This document shows positions 1-5,438 of a DNA stretch of 9,170 bases, one piece after another. Below the pieces are notes generated by a model. It was not told where the DNA came from. It saw only the letters and a program-made list of their open reading frames with translations, and did not search any database. Source of the DNA: an uncultured Caulobacteraceae bacterium (lineage in GTDB: Bacteria; Pseudomonadota; Alphaproteobacteria; Caulobacterales; Caulobacteraceae); contig CAMLRH010000093.1 of the NCBI GenBank assembly GCA_946482375.1, forward strand, positions 1-9,170, in the 5' to 3' direction. Both the position numbers and the translations under genes were made by a program. Numbering within the stretch: position 1 is the first letter of the stretch; every line of letters starts with the position of its first letter.

Positions 1-196
1 AGACCATCCGCTGGCGCGCGACGCGGTTCACGCCCGCAAACGCGCCGGCCTCGATCACGACGGTGAAGTGGCTCTCCCCGCCCTCGCGGTGGCCGGCGTG
101 GCCGCGGTGCTTTTCGCTGTCGTCGGCGATCTCCAGCCGGCCCGGCGCGAAAGCGGCCTCGAGCTTCTCGCGAATGGCGTCAGTGACGGCGCCCAT
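1..196 (-). CDS. bolA: BolA family protein, 3' end beyond left edge
   Basis: Reading leftwards from the ATG at 196, 65 codons are visible before the window ends. The protein has the BolA pattern: an amphipathic N-terminal helix (residues about 3-16, AIREKLEAAF), then a DDSEKHRGHAGH block, then ESHFTVVIEAGAFAGVNRVARQRMV. The histidine-rich loop and the conserved FxGxxRVxRxRxV segment are diagnostic of the family. BolA proteins act in the cytoplasm, usually with monothiol glutaredoxins in iron-sulfur handling, and some bind DNA; which role applies here cannot be read from the sequence. A purine-rich AGGGA lies about 9 bases before the ATG and supports this start. It is divergently oriented to the J-domain gene with a 58-base gap. 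The C-terminal part, roughly the last quarter, is missing only because the window ends. The family call is secure; the subfamily is not. Confidence 0.9.
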   Translation of the reverse strand, partial: MGAVTDAIREKLEAAFAPGRLEIADDSEKHRGHAGHREGGESHFTVVIEAGAFAGVNRVARQRMV

Positions 197-220
197 GGTG
201 AATCCCTGCGTTGTCAATTC

Positions 221-248
221 TTGAACCGTAACCCCAAGGCCCTAGACT
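221..248 (+). promoter_or_regulatory. Putative promoter of the J-domain gene, leaderless type
   Basis: TTGAAC at 221-226 and TAGACT at 243-248 are separated by 16 bases. Read against the Caulobacter housekeeping pattern (TTGACGS, 10-14 bases, GCTANAWC), the -10 is CCTAGACT with a 13-base gap. The expected start of transcription falls at about 254-256, on the ATG at 255. No Shine-Dalgarno-like sequence precedes that ATG, which agrees with a leaderless message. The call rests on pattern matching by eye. Confidence 0.4.
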
Positions 249-254
249 CAGACG

Positions 255-899
255 ATGAGCGGCGCGTTTCAATACCGGCCCAAGTTCGTGGACATCCGCG
301 TGCGTCCGCCCGTCGAGGGTGAGGAGGCCGCGAAGGAGGACGTCCACGCGCTGAAGCCCGACGAGGTCCAGTGCGACCACGCCGGCTGCCGTCGCCCCGC
401 CACCGCCAGGGCGCCCAAGTCGCGCCACCTGATGAACGAGCACTACAACTTCTGCCAGCCGCACGCGGCCGAGTACAACAAGCAGTGGGACTTCTTCGCC
501 GGCATGAGCGAGGGCGAGATCCGCGCCCATCAGGAATCCCGCGCTACGGGCGATCGCCCGACCTGGAGCTTCAAGGCCTCCAACCGCTCGCGCGAGGCCG
601 CCGCCCAGGCCGCCCGCGACGGCCGCGCCTTCTCCGACCCGTTCGGCATCTTCAGCGCCGCCCGCAAGCGCGCCGAGGCCAACGAACAGGCCGGCCGCCA
701 CCTCGGCAAGCTGGAGCGCAATGCGCTGGCCGACCTCGACCTGCAGAACGACGCCCAGCCGACGGCCATCCGCGCCCGCTACACCGAGCTCGTCAAACGC
801 TGCCACCCCGACGCCAACGGCGGCGACCGCTCCGCCGAGCACAAGCTCCAGCGCGTCATCAAGGCCTACAAGACCCTGCAGAAGGCGGGGATGGTCTGA
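255..899 (+). CDS. DnaJ-like protein with C-terminal J domain
   Basis: This 214-residue cytoplasmic protein has its J domain at the C terminus (about 157-214), with the essential HPD tripeptide at 184-186 inside TELVKRCHPDANGGD and a following helix HKLQRVIKAYKTL. J domains stimulate the ATPase of DnaK-type Hsp70s, so this is probably a co-chaperone directed at a specific client. The N-terminal part is unlike DnaJ: it carries C40-x4-C45 and C67-x2-H70, a possible small metal site, then a charged Ala/Arg/Glu-rich stretch (about 85-150) with WDFFAGMSEGEIRAH. There is no Gly/Phe region or DnaJ zinc finger. The order bolA, J-domain protein, cobS is one I know from other alphaproteobacteria, which suggests a conserved but poorly defined link. 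The start is the first ATG after a plausible promoter. The client is unknown. Confidence 0.9.
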   Translation: MSGAFQYRPKFVDIRVRPPVEGEEAAKEDVHALKPDEVQCDHAGCRRPATARAPKSRHLMNEHYNFCQPHAAEYNKQWDFFAGMSEGEIRAHQESRATGDRPTWSFKASNRSREAAAQAARDGRAFSDPFGIFSAARKRAEANEQAGRHLGKLERNALADLDLQNDAQPTAIRARYTELVKRCHPDANGGDRSAEHKLQRVIKAYKTLQKAGMV

Positions 900-907
900 C
901 CCTTCCG

Positions 908-1033
908 CCGCTCACCCCGGCGAAAGCCGGGGCCCAGGACTTTCCAGCGGAGTGCTGACTGGACAGACCTGGGTCCCGACTGGAGTTCACGCTCCGGCCG
1001 GCTTTCGCCGGACCGGTGGCGTCGGGATGAGCG
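908..1033. repeat. Palindromic repeat type A, copy 1 (right arm interrupted)
   Basis: The left arm (908-938) matches the left arm of the copy at 3213-3308 in 29 of 31 positions and contains the hairpin CCCCGGC-GAAA-GCCGGGG (915-932). The inner segments CTTTCCAG and GGACAG-N-CCTGGGTCCCG are also shared. The right arm is broken into three blocks: 968-978 (CCTGGGTCCCG), 1000-1011 (GGCTTTCGCCGG) and 1023-1033 (GGGATGAGCGG). These are separated by extra bases at 979-999 and 1012-1022, so the arm is expanded relative to the intact copy. The element fills most of the gap between the J-domain gene and cobS. It could act as a transcription end for the upstream gene, but no T run follows. It is non-coding: frames through it give the PAFAG/PAKAG-type peptides typical of such repeats. 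Confidence 0.8.
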
Positions 1034-1059
1034 GGTTGAGAGAGCATTCAAACTGACGT

Positions 1060-1088
1060 TTGGCATCAACCGCACAACGCGCTAACAC
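1060..1088 (+). promoter_or_regulatory. Putative cobS promoter
   Basis: GCTAACAC at 1081-1088 matches the Caulobacter -10 pattern GCTANAWC in 7 of 8 positions. TTGGCAT at 1060-1066 is a fair -35 at a 14-base gap, inside the allowed 10-14. Transcription would begin near 1095-1098, at or just before the ATG at 1099, where there is no Shine-Dalgarno sequence. This makes the TTG at 1060 more likely to be promoter DNA than a start codon. Confidence 0.45.
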
Positions 1089-1098
1089 CGTACCCGCC

Positions 1099-2103
1099 AT
1101 GCCTGATTTCTCCGACGACACCATTGCCGACCCGCTGCTGACGCTCGCGCCTGACAAGATGGTCACGGTGCGCGAGGCGTTCGGCGTCGACAGCGACATG
1201 AAGGTGCCGTTCTTTTCGACGCGCGACCCGCACGTGCCGGACCTCGACGAGGCCTACAAGTTCGACCCGCAGACGACGCTGGCGATCTGCGCGGGGCTCG
1301 CCTTCGACCGCCGGGTGATGATCCAGGGCTACCACGGCACCGGCAAGTCGACCCACATCGAGCAGGTGGCCGCGCGGCTGAACTGGCCGCTGGTGCGGGT
1401 GAACCTCGACAGCCACGTCAGCCGGATCGACCTCGTCGGCAAGGACGCCATCGTGCTGCGCGAGGGCAAGCAGGTCACCGAGTTCCGTGAAGGCATGCTG
1501 CCCTGGGCGCTGCAACGGCCGATCGCGCTCGTCTTCGACGAGTACGACGCCGGCCGGCCGGACGTGATGTTCGTCATCCAGCGGGTGCTGGAGGCGGGCG
1601 GCAAGCTCACCTTGCTCGACCAGAACCGGGTGATCCGCGCCAACCCCTATTTCCGGCTGTTCTCGACGACCAACACCATCGGCCTCGGCGACACCACCGG
1701 CCTCTACCACGGCACCCAGCAGATCAACCAGGGCCAGATGGACCGCTGGTCGATCGTGACCACGCTCAACTACCTCGACCACGACGTCGAGGCGGGCATC
1801 GTGCTGGCCAAGGCCCCGAACTACGACACCACCGAGGGCAAGCGCACCATCGCCGCCATGGTCCGCGTGGCCGACATGACCCGCAACGCCTTCATGAACG
1901 GCGACATCTCCACCGTCATGAGCCCCCGCACCGTCATCACCTGGGCCCAGAACGCCGAAATCTTCGGCGACGTCGGCCTGGCGTTCCGGATGACCTTCCT
2001 GAACAAGTGCGACGAGCTGGAACGCCCCACGGTGGCCGAGTTCTACCAGCGGGCGTTCGGCACGGACCTGCCGGAAAGCGCGGCGCGGGTGAAGGTGGCT
2101 TAG
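1099..2103 (+). CDS. cobS: Cobaltochelatase subunit CobS (AAA+ ATPase)
   Basis: CobS is the MoxR-like AAA+ motor of the aerobic CobN-CobS-CobT cobaltochelatase. With CobT it forms a chaperone-like ring that drives ATP-dependent cobalt insertion into hydrogenobyrinic acid a,c-diamide by CobN in cobalamin synthesis (family knowledge). From the ATG at 1099 it has 334 residues, the usual size. Walker A is GYHGTGKST (77-85), Walker B is LVFDEYD (about 144-150), a sensor-1-like FSTTNT lies at 188-193, and MDRW with a conserved arginine follows at about 214-217. The N-terminal [19 protein letters not shown] is also typical of CobS. A frame extension to TTG at 1060 adds 13 residues ([12 protein letters not shown] after the start), but that TTG sits in a plausible -35 and the added residues look unstructured, so I prefer ATG 1099. 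CobT is not adjacent: the next gene is an AT-richer orphan starting 21 bases downstream. Confidence 0.93.
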   Translation: MPDFSDDTIADPLLTLAPDKMVTVREAFGVDSDMKVPFFSTRDPHVPDLDEAYKFDPQTTLAICAGLAFDRRVMIQGYHGTGKSTHIEQVAARLNWPLVRVNLDSHVSRIDLVGKDAIVLREGKQVTEFREGMLPWALQRPIALVFDEYDAGRPDVMFVIQRVLEAGGKLTLLDQNRVIRANPYFRLFSTTNTIGLGDTTGLYHGTQQINQGQMDRWSIVTTLNYLDHDVEAGIVLAKAPNYDTTEGKRTIAAMVRVADMTRNAFMNGDISTVMSPRTVITWAQNAEIFGDVGLAFRMTFLNKCDELERPTVAEFYQRAFGTDLPESAARVKVA

Positions 2104-2124
2104 GCACGCAGCGGGGCTCCGACT

Positions 2125-2895
2125 TTGAACGATGTGACAGTTCAGGTCGGGCAAGAGGCAGGCGCGTGGTTCACCGCTTTCACGACGCTGCTAGGCGCTG
2201 TCATAGGCGCGTTGGCTGCAGGTCTAGTCAGTTTCCTTCTAACCAAGGCTACCCAGCGCGAAATCGACCGCGCCTCAGGCCATTTACTTTTGGTCAAATT
2301 CTCTACGTTGTTTTCCGCCCTCGGATCAATTCATCTTCAGGTGCAGAAGCAACTCCGAGATCACCGACTGGAACATGAAGCCGAAGAAAATCTGTGGCAA
2401 CGATTGTTGCCAATTACCGGCTTAGAATCCAGACATGTATTTTCCGCCAACGATTTATCCATTCTTTTTAAGATTAAAGAATACGATTTGGCGAACGATC
2501 TAGTTACGCTAGACGAACGCAGCTTCTCTCTAGCCAAAGCTATCGAGACGTATATTCACGCAAGAAAGCAATTTGCTCGCGAGTTTGGCGGAGCCATGGA
2601 AGGAAGGGTTGGCGAAACTAAGATATCGGATGAGAAGAGAGCCGTTGCTGGCCCTATGATTGTAGAGCTACAGGATCTCGCATCGGCCATTGTCCGTAAT
2701 AGTCGAGAATTCTTCAACGATGGCCAAGCGCTAATGCCGAAATTGTCAACGGCGCTCAGGGGTCATTTCGGAAAGAAGAATTTTCCGGCGATAGGCATCC
2801 ACCCAGATATCAACGAGCGGCTTAATGAGGGCGAGCCGCTGAGAATTAACCTTCCCGGATCAACGCCTGTCCAACCCAGCTCACCACGCCCGTAA
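2125..2895 (+). CDS. Unrecognised single-span membrane protein, AT-richer, probably acquired
   Basis: I do not recognise this 256-residue protein. It has one clear N-terminal membrane segment (about residues 15-40, WFTAFTTLLGAVIGALAAGL then VSFLL) followed by TKATQREIDR. The rest is soluble, charged and probably helical (about 45-230), and on positive-inside grounds is cytoplasmic. No enzyme motif, Cys/His cluster or toxin signature is visible. Base composition is unlike the neighbours: three 60-base lines counted by hand at 2281, 2461 and 2641 are about 40, 37 and 53 percent GC, against 75 percent for a line inside cobS, and AT-ending codons are common. The start is uncertain: TTG at 2125 has a weak GGGG 8-9 bases upstream, and GTG at 2134 is an alternative. 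It lies 21 bases after the cobS stop, so it may be read through from the cobS promoter. Its last 16-17 codons overlap the 3' end of the convergent gene, suggesting a tail made of host DNA. Confidence 0.7.
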   Translation: MNDVTVQVGQEAGAWFTAFTTLLGAVIGALAAGLVSFLLTKATQREIDRASGHLLLVKFSTLFSALGSIHLQVQKQLRDHRLEHEAEENLWQRLLPITGLESRHVFSANDLSILFKIKEYDLANDLVTLDERSFSLAKAIETYIHARKQFAREFGGAMEGRVGETKISDEKRAVAGPMIVELQDLASAIVRNSREFFNDGQALMPKLSTALRGHFGKKNFPAIGIHPDINERLNEGEPLRINLPGSTPVQPSSPRP

Positions 2896-3190
2896 CAATC
2901 GCCGCCAGGATCGCGGGCCAGAGGCCGTCGACCTGGAAGCCCGGTAACAGCAGCCCGACCAACCCGATCATCGCGGCGTTCACCACCAGCAGGAACAGGC
3001 CGAGCGTGATGAGCGTGATCGGGAGCGTCAGCAGGGTCACCACCGGGCGGACGAAGGCGTTCACCAACCCCAGCAGCAGGCCCGCGACCAGCAGCCAGAT
3101 CCAGCCGTCGGCTTCGATGCCGGCGATGAGCCAGTCGGCGAGCCACAGGCCCACGGCCGCGATGATGACCTTGGCGATGAAGGCGCCCAT
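2846..3190 (-). CDS. YvlD / phage holin family 4 membrane protein
   Basis: This 114-residue integral inner-membrane protein has about four membrane segments (roughly 4-24, 29-47, 50-82 as a long hydrophobic hairpin, and 89-111). The signature GLVNAFVRPVVTLLTLPITL at 41-60 with its following TLGLFLLVVNA, together with the LLPGFQVDG loop, places it in the small four-helix family that includes Bacillus YvlD and is named after phage holins. Cellular members are not lysis proteins as far as known; their function is unclear. The start is MGAF at 3190, preceded on the minus strand by a purine-rich GAGGGAGTGGGGA. An in-frame ATG at 3259 would add 23 residues encoded by the palindromic repeat (a VPAFAGMSG peptide), so I reject it. 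It lies downstream of the Gre-like gene on the same strand with the repeat between. Its 3' end overlaps the convergent AT-richer gene by 50 bases. Confidence 0.85.
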   Translation of the reverse strand: MGAFIAKVIIAAVGLWLADWLIAGIEADGWIWLLVAGLLLGLVNAFVRPVVTLLTLPITLITLGLFLLVVNAAMIGLVGLLLPGFQVDGLWPAILAAIVTGVVSWVGQALIREG

Positions 3191-3212
3191 TCCCCACTCC
3201 CTCTCTCTTATT

Positions 3213-3308
3213 CCGCTCATCCCGGCGAAAGCCGGGACCCAGGTCTTTCCAGATAACACTGAGTCCGGCTGGACAGTCCTGGGTCCCGGCTTTCGCCGGG
3301 ATGAGCGG
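3213..3308. repeat. Palindromic repeat type A, copy 2 (perfect 31-base arms)
   Basis: The arms at 3213-3243 and 3278-3308 are exact reverse complements over 31 bases, beginning CCGCTCATCCCGGC and ending GAGCGG. Each arm is itself a hairpin: TCCCGGC (3220-3226), GAAA loop, GCCGGGA (3231-3237). A short inner stem TCCAG (3248-3252) / CTGGA (3269-3273) continues the structure. It lies in the 126-base gap between the stop of the Gre-like gene and the start of the YvlD-like gene, both on the minus strand. It can fold either as two small hairpins or one long one. It may end or protect the upstream transcript, though no T run follows it. It resembles dispersed REP-type elements of alphaproteobacteria; copy number elsewhere cannot be seen here. 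Confidence 0.9.
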
Positions 3309-3316
3309 GTGTGTGG

Positions 3317-3796
3317 CTACCCGACGGCGGTGATCTCGACCTCGTGGCCGGCGACCATGACGACGTCGCCGACCTCCTTGCCCATCACGGCGCGGGCGAG
3401 GGGCGAGACGTAGGAGACGCGGCCCTCGGCGGGGTCGGCCTCGTCCTCGCCGACGATGCGGAAGGTCTGCTCGCGGCCGTCATCGCGCACGAAGCTGACC
3501 TGACCGCCGAACACCACCTTGCCGGTCGAGCGGTCCGGCTCGGTCAGCTGGGCGGTGGCGCGGCGGCTCGACCAATAGCGCAGGTCGCGCGTGGCCCGCG
3601 CCATGGCCGTGCGGTCGGTCTCGACATCGCCGGCGGCCTGGGCGGCGCGATAGGCGGCCTGCGCGGCCTCCAGCTCGGCGTCGAGCTGGGCCAGCCCCTC
3701 AGGCGTGACCAGGTTCGGCGCGGCCGAGATCGGCCGGTCGGGCAGGTCCGCAGCCTGGGCCTCGTAGTCCGTTTCCTTGGTGAAGGCGACGCTCAT
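3317..3796 (-). CDS. GreA/GreB family transcription elongation factor
   Basis: This 159-residue cytoplasmic protein has the two-part Gre layout. It has an N-terminal extension (1-28, with LPDRPIS), an antiparallel coiled coil (about 29-85, NLVTPEGLAQLDAELEAAQ onward to RRATAQL), and a C-terminal FKBP-like domain (about 92-159) with VSYVSPLARAVMGKEVGDVV and a final HEVEITAV. The C-terminal SPLARALLGKxxGD-type motif is the family hallmark. Gre factors bind the secondary channel of RNA polymerase and stimulate cleavage of backtracked RNA. At the coiled-coil tip the usual GDLSENAEY is replaced by GDVETDRTA (about 56-64), which keeps acidic residues but not the exact motif, so cleavage activity is not assured. 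It may be a specialised paralogue rather than the housekeeping GreA. The ATG at 3796 follows AGGGAGGGA on the minus strand. It is well separated from selO by the type B repeat. Confidence 0.88.
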   Translation of the reverse strand: MSVAFTKETDYEAQAADLPDRPISAAPNLVTPEGLAQLDAELEAAQAAYRAAQAAGDVETDRTAMARATRDLRYWSSRRATAQLTEPDRSTGKVVFGGQVSFVRDDGREQTFRIVGEDEADPAEGRVSYVSPLARAVMGKEVGDVVMVAGHEVEITAVG

Positions 3797-3854
3797 GGCT
3801 CATCCCTCCCTCTGGCTTGACCATAAACCTCAACGCCCGTTTGGCCATTCATAT

Positions 3855-3938
3855 CCCGACTGTTCCCGCGAAGGCGGGAACCCAGGCGGGTTCGCGGGTC
3901 AGTCAGCTTGGATCCCCGCCTTCGCGGGGACAATCGGT
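3855..3938. repeat. Palindromic repeat type B, overlapping the selO 3' end
   Basis: Two inverted arms of about 32 bases (3855-3886 and 3907-3938) match with roughly six differences. The left hairpin is TTCCCGC (3863-3869), GAAG, GCGGGAA (3874-3880). The right one is TCCCCGC (3913-3919), CTTC, GCGGGGA (3924-3930). The hairpin is followed by ACCCAGG, as in type A, so the two types are probably related. The right arm encodes the last codons of selO and its stop. The left arm lies upstream of the Gre-like gene start (about 58 bases from the ATG), so the element could both end selO transcription and sit in the Gre gene's upstream region. Confidence 0.85.
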
Positions 3939-5353
3939 GGGGGGAGAGTCCAGGCCTGGCGAGCCAATTCGATGCGCTCCAGCTTGGCGTTGAAGGCGCC
4001 CCAGTCGTCGCCCTCGGCGATGGGCGCCCAGATGGCCTCGACCTCGTCGATCAGCATCTCTTCGGGCTCGGGGGCGGCGAAGTACGGACCGGAGAGCCGT
4101 TCGGGCCGGTCTGCCTCATAGGCCTTCAGGCGAGCACGGAAGTCGGCGAAGGGCTCGCTCGCGTAGAGGTCGGCGCGCACGCCCGCCATCGCCCTCGCTT
4201 CATCGCCGCAGAACCAGTCGAAGAAGAAGGGCTCCCAGCGCAGCCGCTCGCCGCCGCCGGCCAGCGCCGTGAAGGCGGCGTTGACGAGTTCGATGTCCTC
4301 CTCGTCGCCGCGCGGTTTGACGCCCAGCCGCCCCAGCATCGCGGTCTTCAGGGCGTCGCGATAAGCCGGCGAAAACCCGTTCAGCGCCTCGACCAACGGC
4401 TCGCTCTCCGTCACCAGCGTCAGGCACGAGGCCAGCTGCTGCAGGTTCCAGAAGGCCGCCTCCGGCTGGCGGCCGAACGAATAGAGCCCGGTCTGGTCGA
4501 AGTAGGCAGCCACGAAGTTGGGGTCGTTCCTCGGCAGGAAGCGCCAGGGGCCGTAGTCGAAGCTCTCGCCCGTCAGCACCATGTTGTCGGTGTTCAGCAC
4601 CCCATGAACGAACCCCGCCGCCATCCAGCGGGCGACGAGATTGGCGGTGCGTCGCACGACCGCGCCTAGCAGCGCCCCCGGCCGGTCGGCGGCATCGGCC
4701 AGCTCCGGGAAGTAGTTCTCGATAGCATGATCGACGAGCGCGCGGATGTGCTCCGGCTTTTCGTGGAAGGCGTGCCGCTGGAAGACGCCGAAGCGCAGGT
4801 GGCTGTGCGACAGCCGCGTCAGCACGGCCGAGCGCGTGGGGCTGGGCTCATCGTTGCGCTCCAGCGCCTCACCCGTCTCGATCAGGGAAAACGCCCGGCT
4901 CGTCGGCACGCCCAGCGCCTCCAGCATCGAGGCCGCCAGCACCTCGCGCACCCCGCCTTTCAGGGTGAGCCGCCCGTCGCCGAAGCGCGAATACGGCGTC
5001 TGCCCCGATCCCTTGGTGGCGAGGTCGAGCAGACGGTTCGCGCCTTCCTCCCGTAACTGCGCGAACAGGAACCCCCGCCCATCGCCCAACTCGGGGTTGT
5101 AGGTGCGGAACTGATGGCCGTGATAGCGCATGGCCAGCGGGCTCGGCTGGTTGTCCGGCAGCGGCTCGAAGCGCGCGAAATGCGCCAGCCACTCCGCCTC
5201 GCTCAGCGCCTCCAGCCCCACCGTCGCCGCCGCCCGCTGGTTGCGGTGGCGCAGGGTCTGCTCGGGAAAGTCCGCCGCCTCAACCGGATCGGCGAACTCC
5301 GGCCCCAGCTTCATGAATTGTGGGTCGGGGCGATAGCGGTCGGAGACGGGCAT
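3899..5353 (-). CDS. selO: Protein adenylyltransferase SelO (YdiU family)
   Basis: SelO is a pseudokinase-fold enzyme that transfers AMP from ATP to Ser/Thr/Tyr of target proteins and is linked to oxidative-stress responses in E. coli (family knowledge). This copy has 484 residues. Family blocks in order are YHGHQFRTYNPELGDGRGFL (77-96), LATKGSGQTPYSRFGDGR (111-128, with Lys114 and the basic residues of the flipped ATP site), LGVPTSRAFSLI (147-158), FVHGVLNTDNM (248-258, Asp256/Asn257) and FDYGPWRF (265-272, Asp266 as metal ligand). All expected active-site residues are present. The C-terminal region differs from E. coli SelO: I find no NPxxxLRN segment and no terminal Cys-containing tail. 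Instead it has MLIDEVEAIWAPIAEGDDW (433-451) and ends in IVPAKAGIQAD, encoded by the type B repeat. The start at 5353 keeps the conserved RYRPDPQFMKLGPEF. It is divergent from nhaA across 85 bases. Confidence 0.92.
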   Translation of the reverse strand: MPVSDRYRPDPQFMKLGPEFADPVEAADFPEQTLRHRNQRAAATVGLEALSEAEWLAHFARFEPLPDNQPSPLAMRYHGHQFRTYNPELGDGRGFLFAQLREEGANRLLDLATKGSGQTPYSRFGDGRLTLKGGVREVLAASMLEALGVPTSRAFSLIETGEALERNDEPSPTRSAVLTRLSHSHLRFGVFQRHAFHEKPEHIRALVDHAIENYFPELADAADRPGALLGAVVRRTANLVARWMAAGFVHGVLNTDNMVLTGESFDYGPWRFLPRNDPNFVAAYFDQTGLYSFGRQPEAAFWNLQQLASCLTLVTESEPLVEALNGFSPAYRDALKTAMLGRLGVKPRGDEEDIELVNAAFTALAGGGERLRWEPFFFDWFCGDEARAMAGVRADLYASEPFADFRARLKAYEADRPERLSGPYFAAPEPEEMLIDEVEAIWAPIAEGDDWGAFNAKLERIELARQAWTLPPPIVPAKAGIQAD

Positions 5354-5438
5354 CGCCGCCAGATGACCACCCGCTCCGCCCGGCGCAACCCCGGTTTTGC
5401 TTCAGTGTGAATAGCTCGCGTGTTAGCCGAGCGGGGCC

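Noticed and set aside
212..217. Perfect TTGACA on the minus strand upstream of bolA
   Set aside because: It is only about 15 bases before the bolA ATG, so the matching -10 would fall inside the coding sequence; probably chance.
1060..1098. TTG start for cobS giving 13 extra residues
   Set aside because: The TTG lies in a plausible -35 hexamer, no ribosome site precedes it, and the added residues do not resemble the CobS N terminus.
1066..2154. Minus-strand open frame of 362 codons opposite cobS
   Set aside because: Antisense shadow; His/Val/Gly/Arg-rich with no motif.
2109..2841. Short inverted similarity (CAGCGG..CTC / GAGCCGCTG) flanking the AT-richer gene as possible element ends
   Set aside because: Only 6-9 bases, imperfect, in GC-rich sequence; not enough to call terminal repeats.
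3191..3259. N-terminal extension of the YvlD-like protein to the ATG at 3259
   Set aside because: The extra residues are encoded by the palindromic repeat, and a good ribosome site lies just before the ATG at 3190.
3213..3938. Two palindromic repeats flanking the Gre-like gene as a possible composite mobile element or CRISPR-like array
   Set aside because: The two repeats belong to different types, there are no regular spacers or target duplications, and the gene between them is an ordinary chromosomal gene.
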